The notes under the pieces were generated by a model. That model was not told where the DNA came from. It made no database searches and was given only the letters and a program-made list of their open reading frames with translations. DNA of 64,000 bases. It comes from Candidatus Atribacteria bacterium. Lineage in GTDB: Bacteria; Atribacterota; Phoenicimicrobiia; Phoenicimicrobiales; Stramentimicrobiaceae. Location: NCBI GenBank assembly GCA_018402425.1, contig JAGYIZ010000003.1:22806-86805 (forward strand), read 5' to 3'. The position numbers and the translations under genes were made by a program. Of the stretch, positions 1 through 8,621 are shown piece by piece (the first letter of the stretch is position 1; each line of letters opens with the position of its first letter).

Positions 1-1096
1 AATCAGGAACAGTTAATGTTGTTTCAAAACCATCAGGATATCCTGCTTCTTTCAATAATTCTTTAGCTCTATCGGGATTATATGGGAATTCATCTCCATC
101 ATAATAAGCAAACATTCCTTCAGGAACAAAACTGTGAAGCGGTGTAGATCCGCCACCTACTGCCTTAATTATTGCATCATTATCTATGGCTGACTTAATA
201 GCATTTCTTACTAAAATATTATCCGTTGGAGTAAGTTGGCCATTCATTGCCAAATAAATCAATTTAAATTGAGGCTTAGCTACTACATAAAGGTCTTCCT
301 CTTCTTCTATGTCCGGAATCTGGTCATTGTCAAGATTCCAGGCAAGATCAATAGAACCGCCCTTAAGCTGTAGAAGCTGGCTGGAAGATTCCGGAATATC
401 CACAATTACGATTTTATCTAATTCCGGTTTTGGTCCCCAGTAATCTTCATTACGTTCAAAAACTAAAGATTGGTTTCTTTCCCAACTGACTAACTTGAAT
501 GGACCACTTCCTGCTGAGCTTTCTGATAAATAAGCCATTCCCATATCATCTTCCTTAACATTGCTTTCGGTTACTTCAGGATCAACTGTTCCGGTAACTG
601 AATACGTCATACAGGCAAGAACCAGGGTTGGAGAATAGGCTTTATCCATTGTTATCTTAACTTTATTATCAATTGCTTCAATAGAATCTTCTGTTATCCC
701 AAATTGAGTAATAACCCAGGAAGGTGCTTGTGCCAACTTGGCAACCCTTTTTAAAGAATATGCTACTGCTTCAGCATCTACGGGATTACCATTAGAAAAT
801 TTTGCACTATCTCTAATAGTGAAAGTTACCGTATTGCCATCAAATTCCCATGATTCTGCAATGCCAGCTTCAATCTCAGAAGCAGAACCGGGTTTAAATC
901 TGACTAACTTATCATAAACATTATCTAATATCCAACTCCCTTCAAATTCATAGGCCTTAGCCGGATCCAAAGATACAATTGGACTTGTATCCATTCCGAT
1001 TATTAAAGTTTTTTCCTGGGCAACCCCGGTAGTAAAGCTTAAAGTTACCAGTAAGGTTATAGTAAAGATTAAAATTAAATTATTCTTTTTAAACAT
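1..1096 (-). CDS. Peptide/nickel-type ABC transporter substrate-binding protein (family 5), C-terminus cut by window edge
   Basis: I translated this by eye from an ATG at 1096, which has a strong ribosome site (AGGAGGG) just upstream. The frame stays open for 365 codons to the window edge, so the last third of a protein of about 530 residues is missing. Residues 1-24 form a signal peptide ending VAQE. The mature part has family-5 features: SPIVSLDPAKAYEF near the N-terminus, then FTIRDSAKFSNGNPVDAEAV, and later GSGPFKLVSWERNQSLVFERN. Such proteins capture oligopeptides or similar solutes outside the membrane for a Dpp/Opp-type importer. The permease and ATPase genes would be expected beyond the left edge. 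It follows a dipeptidase gene, which fits peptide use. Confidence 0.9.
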   Translation of the reverse strand, partial: MFKKNNLILIFTITLLVTLSFTTGVAQEKTLIIGMDTSPIVSLDPAKAYEFEGSWILDNVYDKLVRFKPGSASEIEAGIAESWEFDGNTVTFTIRDSAKFSNGNPVDAEAVAYSLKRVAKLAQAPSWVITQFGITEDSIEAIDNKVKITMDKAYSPTLVLACMTYSVTGTVDPEVTESNVKEDDMGMAYLSESSAGSGPFKLVSWERNQSLVFERNEDYWGPKPELDKIVIVDIPESSSQLLQLKGGSIDLAWNLDNDQIPDIEEEEDLYVVAKPQFKLIYLAMNGQLTPTDNILVRNAIKSAIDNDAIIKAVGGGSTPLHSFVPEGMFAYYDGDEFPYNPDRAKELLKEAGYPDGFETTLTVPD

Positions 1097-1177
1097 AAAT
1101 ATACCCTCCTTAAATATTTCATATTTGAAAAAGCAAATGTCTTAAAAAAATATCACCTCCTATTTTTTTTAGGAACA

Positions 1178-2176
1178 TTATCCTACTACTTTTTTAAATA
1201 CCCTCAGCCAATTTTCTCCTAATATTTTTTTAATGTCCTTAGTTTTATACCCCTGATTAAGCAACTCTTCTGTTATGTTAGGTACTTTATCAGTTCCTTC
1301 TAATCCCAAAGGTAATTTTTTGGTACCATCAAAGTCAGAGCCTAGCCCTACATAGTCCAAACCGACTATTTTTACCAGGTGATTAATATGTTCTACTACA
1401 TCCTTTATGGTAGATTCCCTTTTTTTATTAATTAAAAAATCATTTACATAAGTCACACCAATCAACCCATTTTTATCGGCAATAGCTTTAATTTGTTCAT
1501 CTTTTAAATTTCTTAGATGAGGGCAGAGGGCATAACAATTGGAATGAGAGGCAACAATGGGAGATTTGCTTTTTTTAACAACATCCCAAAAACATGATTC
1601 TGAAAGATGTGAGACATCAATCAACATTCCTATATTGTTCATTTCTTCTACTACTTTAATTCCAAACTCAGTTAATCTACTACCAGTCCGAGACTCACCA
1701 GCTCCATCAGCTATCTGATTTCTTTGATTCCAGGTAAGAGTCAAAAGCCTGACCCCTAACCTATACAACATTCTCAATACTCCCAAATCTCCCTCCAAGG
1801 CTTCTCCACCTTCAATAGAGAGTATGGCAGCAATCTTATCCGCATCAATAGTATTTTTTATCTGTTCATAATTAGTTGCTATAGATATTTCTTGCTTATT
1901 TTTTTCAATCTGCTGATAAATGCAATCAATAAGCTGTAAGGTCCTTTTCAATGAGGCATTTGGTTTGTATGCTTCTTCTATAAACGCTGCAAAAAATTGG
2001 ACATTGACTCCCCCCTCTTTCATCCTGGGGATATCGAGATGACCAATACTAGATTTTTCACCTAAGCCTCTATTTTTATTTATTATGCTTAAAATTGTGT
2101 CACAATGGCCATCAAATATTGTTACTTTTTGGTTTATTTTTTTTGCCAGAGAACTATTTCTATTATTTTTAGTCAA
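1178..2176 (-). CDS. Membrane dipeptidase (peptidase family M19)
   Basis: 332 residues of the renal-dipeptidase type, a zinc enzyme that cleaves dipeptides. Visible motifs are FDGHCDT near residue 22 (the HxD metal ligands), LSIEGGEAL near 119 (bridging glutamate), DVSHLSE near 187 and ASHSNCYAL near 210 (histidine ligands), and GLGSDFDG near 277. There is no clear signal peptide, so it is probably cytosolic. The frame opens at a TTG at 2176 with only a weak purine stretch upstream, and I see no better start. It is followed after about 80 bases by a peptide-binding protein gene, suggesting a peptide uptake and hydrolysis unit. The family also includes enzymes acting on D-amino-acid dipeptides, so the exact substrate is open. 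Confidence 0.9.
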   Translation of the reverse strand: MTKNNRNSSLAKKINQKVTIFDGHCDTILSIINKNRGLGEKSSIGHLDIPRMKEGGVNVQFFAAFIEEAYKPNASLKRTLQLIDCIYQQIEKNKQEISIATNYEQIKNTIDADKIAAILSIEGGEALEGDLGVLRMLYRLGVRLLTLTWNQRNQIADGAGESRTGSRLTEFGIKVVEEMNNIGMLIDVSHLSESCFWDVVKKSKSPIVASHSNCYALCPHLRNLKDEQIKAIADKNGLIGVTYVNDFLINKKRESTIKDVVEHINHLVKIVGLDYVGLGSDFDGTKKLPLGLEGTDKVPNITEELLNQGYKTKDIKKILGENWLRVFKKVVG

Positions 2177-2255
2177 TTTTGTGGATATCTCTTTCTTGAA
2201 TATATTTTTATTACATTTTGCAAGTTAATCGAGCAGAAATTATTTTAACCATATT

Positions 2256-2284
2256 AATATAAAGCATGAATTAGTGAAAAACAA
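2256..2284 (-). promoter_or_regulatory. Candidate sigma-70-type promoter for the dipeptidase gene
   Basis: On the minus strand TTGTTT (2284-2279) and TATATT (2261-2256) are separated by exactly 17 bases, about 80 bases before the start codon. Upstream, GTGATAT-C/G-AT-TGTT occurs twice (about 2280-2295 and 2307-2320), a possible regulator site. Confidence 0.4.
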
Positions 2285-2454
2285 ATCATATCACTAACGA
2301 ATAATGAACAATGATATCACAATTATTTTGATTATAGCACCTTCAAGAACAACATATCAAATAATATTTTTTTCAGCATTTTTTTATTTTCTATTTTTAA
2401 AGTATAGATAAGAAGTACAACTAGACAACTTTTTTATAATATTTTTCTGTCTAA

Positions 2455-2491
2455 TAAAAAAAGACTTCTTTAAAAAAAGAAGTCTTTTTTT
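2455..2491 (-). terminator. Intrinsic terminator after tRNA-Gln
   Basis: The arms AAAAAGACTTCTT and AAGAAGTCTTTTT form a long perfect stem with a short A-rich loop, followed by a T-run on the minus strand. It lies a few bases past the CCA end of the tRNA and ends the gltX-tRNA unit. Confidence 0.85.
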
Positions 2492-2496
2492 GAATA

Positions 2497-2570
2497 TGGC
2501 TGAGGGAGGTGGGCTCGAACCACCGTTCCCAGATCCAGAGTCTGGTGTCCTACCACTAGACGATCCCTCA
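2497..2570 (-). tRNA. tRNA-Gln (anticodon CUG), CCA encoded
   Basis: A complete cloverleaf of 74 bases can be drawn. The 7-bp acceptor stem is TGAGGGA/TCCCTCA, the D arm is GTC-TAGTGGTAG-GAC, and the anticodon stem CCAGA/TCTGG carries loop CTCTGGA, giving anticodon CUG. The T stem is GGTGG/CCACC with loop TTCGAGC, then G and CCA. The first pair is U1-A72, which is known as an identity element for the GatCAB amidotransferase, so this tRNA is probably charged with Glu and then amidated. It sits 98 bases downstream of gltX on the same strand, probably in the same transcript. Confidence 0.93.
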
Positions 2571-2668
2571 ATCTTTTACATTGTCAACATTAATATTTTA
2601 CAACATATTTCGTATAGGTCAAATAATTATTCATAAATTTCCTGCTATTTTATTATTTGCTTTTATTT

Positions 2669-4135
2669 TTATGTTAATTTTTTTACTGTTCGCTCTAAAC
2701 ACCGAATGTTTTGTTCTTTTCCCAATACCTCCATCAAGGCGAATAAACTTGGTCCCACTTTTTTACCTGAAAGAGAGACTCTAGTAGGATGAATAATCTG
2801 CTTCCCTTTTAAATCCATTTCCCCGGCAATATCTCTTACCACCTGCTCAATATTTTCTTCTGTCCATTGGTTTAATTGACTCAATCTATTTGCCAACTCA
2901 CCCAACGTTTCTTTGACACCTTCCTGCTCAAGTACCTTAGCAGCATCATCTTCAACCTTAAAATTATCGCTAAAAAAATAATCTGCATATTCTAAAAATT
3001 GCCTGAAATTCCTTACCCTGCTTTTCATAAGAGAAACTACTTTTTTTAACCACTTAAATTGTTCATCACTTATCGAGCTATCCATAAAATCAACTTCCTG
3101 CAAATATGGCAATAACATTTTGGCATATTTTTCTTCAGGCATGTTTTTTAAATATTCACCATTAAACCAATTTAATTTTTCCATATCAAATATAGCCGAA
3201 TGACTGGATACTTTATCCAAGGTAAAGCCTTTAACTAGTTTATCAATGGAAAATAATTCCTGGTTGGTTCCTGATGACCAACCCAAATGGGCAATATAAT
3301 TTACAACTGCTTCGGGTAGGAAACCCATTCTTTTATATTCCATAACCGATGTTGCCCCATGACGTTTACTCAATCGCGTGTTATCCGGTCCCATAATCAT
3401 AGGTATATGGGCAAAATCCGGAATATCTTCTTCTAATGCCTGGTAAATAACAATTTGCTTGGGTGTATTTGAAATATGATCATCACCACGCATAACTAAT
3501 GATATTTTCATTAAAATATCATCAATAACTACGGCAAAATTATAGGTCGGAATTCCATCTGACTTAATAATGACAAAATCCGTGAGAAGTCGGCTATCAA
3601 AATCCATTTTCCCTTTTATCAAATCATTTACAACAATTTGATCCCCAGGCATTTTCAGCCGTATTGCCGGTTTTCTGCCTTCTTCTTCGAATTTTCTTTT
3701 TTCGGATTCAGTTAAATTCAGACATTTCCGGTCATACAAAGCATTTCCACCCTTAGCTAATTGCCTTTTACGCCTCTCTTCCAATTCATCAGCAGTACAG
3801 TAACAGTAATATGCCTTACCATCTGCTAAAAGCTTAGCAGTATACTTTTGGTAGATATGAAGCCTTTGCATTTGGAAATAAGGACCATATTCTCCACCTT
3901 TCTCAGGCCCTTCATCCCAATCAAGACCAAGCCATTTCATGCCATCCAAGATAGCGTTAACAGCCTCCGGCGTTGACCTCAATTTGTCCGTATCTTCGAT
4001 TCTCAAAATAAATGTGCCACCATAATGTCTGGCATAAAGCCAATTAAATAATGCTGTTCTTGCTCCCCCGATATGTAAATATCCTGTTGGACTAGGAGCA
4101 AATCTTACCCGTATTTTTTTATTATTACTTTCCAT
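2669..4135 (-). CDS. gltX: Glutamyl-tRNA synthetase
   Basis: 488 residues, the normal length for bacterial GluRS. The class I signature is APSPTGYLHIGGARTALFNW (residues 13-32, HIGH as HIGG) and the KMSKS-type loop is RLSKRHG near residue 255. The C-terminal anticodon-binding helices are present. The enzyme joins glutamate to tRNA-Glu and, in bacteria without glutaminyl-tRNA synthetase, also to tRNA-Gln. The ATG at 4135 has a good ribosome site (GGAGGAAGC). A tRNA-Gln lies directly downstream, which hints that this enzyme may misacylate tRNA-Gln. No gatCAB or glnS gene is visible in the window to settle this. Confidence 0.97.
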   Translation of the reverse strand: MESNNKKIRVRFAPSPTGYLHIGGARTALFNWLYARHYGGTFILRIEDTDKLRSTPEAVNAILDGMKWLGLDWDEGPEKGGEYGPYFQMQRLHIYQKYTAKLLADGKAYYCYCTADELEERRKRQLAKGGNALYDRKCLNLTESEKRKFEEEGRKPAIRLKMPGDQIVVNDLIKGKMDFDSRLLTDFVIIKSDGIPTYNFAVVIDDILMKISLVMRGDDHISNTPKQIVIYQALEEDIPDFAHIPMIMGPDNTRLSKRHGATSVMEYKRMGFLPEAVVNYIAHLGWSSGTNQELFSIDKLVKGFTLDKVSSHSAIFDMEKLNWFNGEYLKNMPEEKYAKMLLPYLQEVDFMDSSISDEQFKWLKKVVSLMKSRVRNFRQFLEYADYFFSDNFKVEDDAAKVLEQEGVKETLGELANRLSQLNQWTEENIEQVVRDIAGEMDLKGKQIIHPTRVSLSGKKVGPSLFALMEVLGKEQNIRCLERTVKKLT

Positions 4136-4215
4136 GCTTCCTCCAAAGATGATATTTGGTTAAACTAACTTTTTTACATTTAATCTAAAACATATTCCAT
4201 ATATTGCTCTAATAA

Positions 4216-4308
4216 ATATCGCACCCGCAAAGCGGGTGGCTTTAAGAACCTCTAAAGAAGTTTAACTTTTTATCACTTTTTAGCTCTTTTTCTTTCGATT
4301 TTTTATTT
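4216..4308 (+). repeat. Copy 1 of an intergenic repeat family (partial, left half)
   Basis: It begins ATATCGCACCCGC and includes the palindrome CACCCGC-AAA-GCGGGTG, the stretch AAGAACCTCT and the block TTTTTAGCTCTTTTTCTTTCG. The same string of blocks is found at 55080, 59034 and, inverted, at 36086. This copy stops at the yibQ stop codon and lacks the right half (TTCCAACTTTGGACTTCAG). Confidence 0.85.
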
Positions 4309-4312
4309 ATAT

Positions 4313-5254
4313 TTATTCCAGTAATTCCTCTAATTTTACAATTTCAACCCCTTCTGCCTCTAATATTATATCTAATTCATTCAATACATCAATAGTGTTG
4401 CAGTAGGGATGTCCTATTGCGATAGCGCTTCCATTTCTTATAGCAAACTCCTTCAATAAGCTAACCTGGTTGCGTATATAATCTACATCCTGTTCATTAT
4501 CAAGAAAAACAGAACGGAAGGCAGTCTTAATTCCCAGTTCCTTACTCAATTTATAGCCAACAGAATCAGGACTGGTCATACTATCAATAAAAAATATATC
4601 TCTTCCCTTAATTTCATCTAATACAATCCTCATAATTTCTTTATTTTCAGTTACTTTTGAGCCCATGTGATTATTAACACCATCCGCCTCCGGAAATTCA
4701 AGCAAATTGGCTAGCATTTTATTTCTTATCTCTTCCTCATTCATGGTAGAAAAGATTGCACCCTTACCTGGATTAACATTTGAATTATGAGGTTCCATAG
4801 GTAAATGTAATAAGACAGTCATTCCCTTCTCTTTTGCCATTTTTGCAACAAGTTGTGAATCAGAAAGAAAAGGCAAAACGGAAATAGCAACAGGAAAATT
4901 CAGATTTAAAATACGTTCAGCAATTTCTTGCTGATAGCCTAGATCATCTATGATAATTGCTACTTTTGGATTACCGCCTATACTTATTCTTCTATCCTTC
5001 GTAAATTTATGAAATAATTGTGACTCTTCATCTTTTTTACTGAATATTTCATACAAAAACGGTACTTCTTTATCTTGAATATCTTCTTCTTTTACCTTTG
5101 TTTCTTCAGAAATAACCCCTGGTCCGAGTGGTTTTCCATTCACCTTATTATTACTATCTAGATGTACAAATATCCCCAATAATAATAAGAGAATCGCCGA
5201 TAGCAGTATTGAAAAAGTGTAATTCCATAGTTTTTTATCCATCTTATCTCTCAT
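4313..5254 (-). CDS. Divergent polysaccharide deacetylase family protein (YibQ/DUF610)
   Basis: 313 residues with one N-terminal membrane anchor (about 10-30) and an extracytoplasmic domain related to NodB-type deacetylases. The motif VAIIIDDLGYQ near residue 98 carries the DD pair, and LLHLPMEPHN, DGVNNHMGSK and FFIDSMTSP are the other family blocks. The family is widespread beside envC and ctpA and is thought to act on the cell wall or its fragments, though its substrate is not established. The ctpA stop codon directly precedes the first ATG, and a second ATG four codons later is an alternative start. It is the last gene of the ftsEX-envC-ctpA group. Confidence 0.88.
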   Translation of the reverse strand: MRDKMDKKLWNYTFSILLSAILLLLLGIFVHLDSNNKVNGKPLGPGVISEETKVKEEDIQDKEVPFLYEIFSKKDEESQLFHKFTKDRRISIGGNPKVAIIIDDLGYQQEIAERILNLNFPVAISVLPFLSDSQLVAKMAKEKGMTVLLHLPMEPHNSNVNPGKGAIFSTMNEEEIRNKMLANLLEFPEADGVNNHMGSKVTENKEIMRIVLDEIKGRDIFFIDSMTSPDSVGYKLSKELGIKTAFRSVFLDNEQDVDYIRNQVSLLKEFAIRNGSAIAIGHPYCNTIDVLNELDIILEAEGVEIVKLEELLE

Positions 5255-6433
5255 CTAATTTTTATTTACAGTCTCTCTCTTTAATAATAAATCTACCGCT
5301 GCCTCGAGCTGAATATCATCTTCGACTTCTTTATCAATCGGAATGATAATATCGGGTTCAATACCAACATTATTAATAACCCGGCCATTTGGTGTATAGT
5401 ACTCAGAAGTTGAAACAATAACAGCAGAATCATCTGATAATGAATAGACTTGCTGAACCAATCCCTTGCCAAAAGTGGTTTCTCCTAATATTGTACCTCT
5501 ATTCATATCCTGTATAGCTCCAGCAACAATTTCAGAAGCACTGGCACTTCCAATATTGACCAATAACACAAGTGGCCAATCTGGATATTGATTACCATAA
5601 GAATCGTAATCTCTTATTACATTATTTCTGCTATTTATTCTGACAATATTTCCATCCTTAATAAATTGGCTGGCTACTTCTATTGCAGATTCCAGAAGTC
5701 CACCGGGATTATTTCTCAAGTCAACGATAATTCCTTCTAATGATTCTTTTTCAAAATCATTTAAAGCTTCCTTCAACTCGCTATCTGTATTAGCATTAAA
5801 GGTTGAAATTCGAATATAGCCAATCTTATCATCTTCCATTATTCTTTCCTTTACCGCTTCTATGGTAATTGTATCCCTGATAATTTCAATCTCTAACAAT
5901 TCCTCTTTATTCTCTCTTTCAATGGTTAAAGTTACTGTGGTGCCTTTTTCTCCACGCAGTATATTGACAGCCTCATCTAGAGTCATGCCCTTGGTTGTTT
6001 CACCATCAATTTCCATAATATTATCTCCTGTTTTGACACCAGCTTGGTACGCAGGAGTATCTTCTATGGGAGAAATCACTGTTAACTGTTCATCTACAAT
6101 AGTTATAGTAATACCCAAACCATCAAAATGACCCATAAAAAGGTTCTCCTGTTCCCTTTGAAAACTTATCGGGTCCAAATAACGTGAATAAGGATCATCA
6201 AGCTCTGATAACATCCCCTTTATTGCTCCTTGAGCTAAATTTTTAACATCAATATTCTTTTCAATATATTCACTTCTAATAATACTAATTGCCTCGAAAA
6301 AAGGCTCTAAATCATTAAAAATGCTATCAGTCTGGCTTTCCGCTTTATTATTATATAAGGGGGCTATAAAAAATACACCAGCCAATATAATAATCATTAC
6401 TACATAAATTAATTTTCTCAAACTTTTTTTCAT
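5255..6433 (-). CDS. ctpA: C-terminal processing peptidase (S41 family, CtpA type)
   Basis: 392 residues. An N-terminal signal anchor (about 5-28) is followed by a PDZ domain (near residues 95-180, with GLGITITIV and AGVKTGDNIMEIDGE) and the S41 catalytic domain. The serine is in GSASASEIV near residue 298 and the lysine in TFGKGLVQQ near 323, the Ser-Lys dyad of this family. These periplasmic or extracellular proteases trim or degrade envelope proteins; relatives in other bacteria control cell-wall hydrolases. It sits between envC and yibQ, an arrangement common next to ftsEX, so a role in controlling wall cleavage at division is likely. Confidence 0.93.
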   Translation of the reverse strand: MKKSLRKLIYVVMIIILAGVFFIAPLYNNKAESQTDSIFNDLEPFFEAISIIRSEYIEKNIDVKNLAQGAIKGMLSELDDPYSRYLDPISFQREQENLFMGHFDGLGITITIVDEQLTVISPIEDTPAYQAGVKTGDNIMEIDGETTKGMTLDEAVNILRGEKGTTVTLTIERENKEELLEIEIIRDTITIEAVKERIMEDDKIGYIRISTFNANTDSELKEALNDFEKESLEGIIVDLRNNPGGLLESAIEVASQFIKDGNIVRINSRNNVIRDYDSYGNQYPDWPLVLLVNIGSASASEIVAGAIQDMNRGTILGETTFGKGLVQQVYSLSDDSAVIVSTSEYYTPNGRVINNVGIEPDIIIPIDKEVEDDIQLEAAVDLLLKRETVNKN

Positions 6434-6499
6434 ATCACAAAACCACCTAATTCTTATCTATATTCGTTAAATAAATTATTTGTACTTTTCAATCTAATC

Positions 6500-7258
6500 C
6501 TATAGCCAGTCAAATGGATTAACCGGTTTACCCTCAACTCTGACTTCAAAATGTAATCTAGGTGTTGGCACACCTCCACTGGTACCTACTTGTCCTATTA
6601 TCTGCCCTTTTGCCACTTGTTCATTCATCTTAATCAATACTTTGGAAAGATGGGCATATAAAGTTACTACATTACCTCCATGGTCTAAAATAATAATTTC
6701 TCCATATCCTTTAACATTTCCGATATAAATAACTGTTCCGAAAGAAGCTCCTCGAATTGCTTCACCCAGTGGTGCACTTATATCAATACCGGAATTGAAT
6801 ACATAGGTATTTAATTCCGGCTGCTTTTGTTGTCCATAATTGGAAATAATTGAACCCTTTAGAGGCAGTTGAAATATTCCTTTTTTTGGCTGTAAAGTTG
6901 GCTCTGTTCTTGCAGCTTCAGCCCCCGGCTGCTTTGACTGGGCCTGCTGTTGAGCCTGCTTGGCTTTTTCTCTCTCCTGACAAGCCAATTCAATAATTTC
7001 CATTATCTGGGCTGAAGATTTTTCTAATTCTTCCAATATGGCTAACTGCTTTTTCTTTTCTTCTTCTATCTTGGCTATATATTTATTTTTTGCTTCTGCC
7101 GATATTTCGATATTTTCTTTTTCTTTTGCAATCTCCTGTTCAAGCAATTTAGTAATTTCTTTTTTATTTTCCAAGCTGTCTTTCTGTTTTTTTACAAATT
7201 CAACTTGTTCTTTGACTTGTTTTATAATATCCGCATCATCTTTCAATATACATGCCAA
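6500..7258 (-). CDS. Murein hydrolase activator EnvC-like, coiled-coil and degenerate LytM (M23) part
   Basis: 252 residues open in this frame: a coiled coil (about 5-105), a Gln/Ala-rich linker, and a LytM/M23 fold (about 130-252). Two zinc-binding positions of active M23 enzymes are replaced. The HxGxD histidine is Asn (FNSGIDISAP), and the HLH motif near the end reads PRLHFEV. EnvC proteins have similar losses and act by activating amidases under FtsEX control, so an activator role is likely. The signal peptide and the start of the coiled coil lie upstream in other frames (7260-7735), so the apparent start at 7258 is not the native one. Confidence 0.85.
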   Translation of the reverse strand: MACILKDDADIIKQVKEQVEFVKKQKDSLENKKEITKLLEQEIAKEKENIEISAEAKNKYIAKIEEEKKKQLAILEELEKSSAQIMEIIELACQEREKAKQAQQQAQSKQPGAEAARTEPTLQPKKGIFQLPLKGSIISNYGQQKQPELNTYVFNSGIDISAPLGEAIRGASFGTVIYIGNVKGYGEIIILDHGGNVVTLYAHLSKVLIKMNEQVAKGQIIGQVGTSGGVPTPRLHFEVRVEGKPVNPFDWL

Positions 7259-7259
7259 A

Positions 7260-7735
7260 TAACGATACCTGTTTAAAACTGTGAAAATCCTTGCTTTCTA
7301 ATAGGACAGACAGATATGTTATATTATTATATTTATAAAACTTTTCAATCTGTTTTTTAAAATAATCAACTGTAAGTCCAATTTGTTTTGTTCTATTTCC
7401 AGCTCTTCTTCGAGCTTTTCTATCTGTTTTAAGGTATTGTTATAACTTGTTTTTGCTACCTGGAGTTCTTTTTCCGCTGTATCCAGTAGTTTCTCTATCT
7501 TTTCCAGGGTTTTTCATAATCAGTCTCTTCTTGCTTTAACCGCTCTAATTCCTGTTCAATAGCTTTTTCCGCTGTTCAATCTGATTCAATTTTTCCTCTT
7601 GCTCCTCTCGATACTGATAGGTTGATCGGCAGCATTCCCCTTTTCAATATGCCAGAAAAAGCTAAGGATAAAAATTATTATAATTAAAAAAATTAATATA
7701 TGTTTTTTTTCTCTTATATCAAAATATTTTTTCAT
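7260..7735 (-). pseudogene. Frame-disrupted N-terminal part of the envC-like gene
   Basis: An ATG at 7735 overlaps the ftsX stop (ATGA) and encodes a signal-anchor segment (MKKYFDIREKKHIL...). The frame stops at 7588. Reading on in the other frames gives a continuous coiled coil: EEQEEKLNQIEQRKK, AIEQELERLKQEETDYEK, TLEKIEKLLDTAEKELQ, LDYFKKQIEKFYKYNN, then RYRYLACILKDDAD, which joins the intact downstream frame. Each joint needs bases restored, mostly in a homopolymer (for example CGGAAAAAG and GAAAAACC). That pattern fits sequencing deletions as well as decay. Confidence 0.8.
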
Positions 7736-8619
7736 AATTCTTCATACCTTATTTTTCTGAGAGAAATCATGCTTCCGAAAATTCCAATAAAAACTCCTGA
7801 TAATATAATTATTACTGCAATTCTTATTAGAATAATCTGATCTGAGGAAATGTTTAGAAAAGGAAGAATTATTCTAATCTTTTCCATATAATAAAGATAG
7901 CCTTTAATAAGTACAATAACCGCTAGAAAAGATGAAAACAATCCTTTTAAAAAACCCTCTATAATAAAAGGCCAACGAATAAACCAACTAGTAGCTCCAA
8001 CCAATGACATTATTTCTATCTCCTCATGCCTTGAATGGACACTTATTTTAATTACACTGACCATAATTAATACTGAAATAAAAATTAATAAAGATATTAT
8101 TGCTAATCCAGTATTTCGTACAAAATCAAAAACTAATATCAAATTTTTGGTTAATTGACCACCATAATTTACTTCTTCAATTCCTTTATATTGATTTAAT
8201 TGAAAGGCAATTTCTTCTAAAAAGTCTGTTTCAGTCACTAGAATTTCAATAGAAGCAGGCAAGGGATTTTCCGGAATACCAGCCAACATATCTTCATGTT
8301 CAGATAAATCCTCTCTCAGCCTTTGAAAAGCTTCTTCTTTAGATATATATCGTACATCCTTAACTCCTTGCAACTCACTTGTGTCTTGAACTAATTTGTT
8401 AATATCTTCTTCCGAAATATCATCTTTCAAATAAGCAATTGCTACCAATTGTGATTCTATTTCATTCAGAAAAAGATTAATATTAAGAGATATAAGAAGA
8501 AACATACCAACAATTATCAATGTAGCAGTTAAGCTTATTATAGTAGCAAAACTCATTATTCCATTTTTTTTGGTACTCAGGAAAGCCTCTTTGATATAAA
8601 AAAACATATTTCTTAGCAT
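7732..8619 (-). CDS. ftsX: Cell division protein FtsX (permease-like)
   Basis: 295 residues with four membrane helices (about 20-45, 165-195, 215-240, 262-285) and a large external loop after the first helix, the FtsX topology. The family pattern EEIEIMSLVGATSWFIRWPFIIEGFLKG is near residues 200-230. With FtsE it forms the complex that senses division status and switches on wall hydrolases through EnvC-type partners. It starts 2 bases after the ftsE stop and its stop overlaps the envC start, so the three are translationally coupled. A second frame at 8483-8665 is a shadow. Confidence 0.95.
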   Translation of the reverse strand: MLRNMFFYIKEAFLSTKKNGIMSFATIISLTATLIIVGMFLLISLNINLFLNEIESQLVAIAYLKDDISEEDINKLVQDTSELQGVKDVRYISKEEAFQRLREDLSEHEDMLAGIPENPLPASIEILVTETDFLEEIAFQLNQYKGIEEVNYGGQLTKNLILVFDFVRNTGLAIISLLIFISVLIMVSVIKISVHSRHEEIEIMSLVGATSWFIRWPFIIEGFLKGLFSSFLAVIVLIKGYLYYMEKIRIILPFLNISSDQIILIRIAVIIILSGVFIGIFGSMISLRKIRYEEL

Positions 8620-8621
8620 TA

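Larger units (their letters stand above)
2177..2496. other. Intergenic region upstream of the dipeptidase gene
   Basis: An AT-rich stretch of 320 bases with no convincing gene. It holds a candidate minus-strand promoter (2256-2284), two near-identical direct repeats upstream of it, and the tRNA terminator at 2455-2491. Confidence 0.6.

Noticed and set aside
2581..2784. Plus-strand frame overlapping the 3' end of gltX
   Set aside because: It lies antisense to GluRS codons and an AT-rich spacer, and has no ribosome site or family resemblance.
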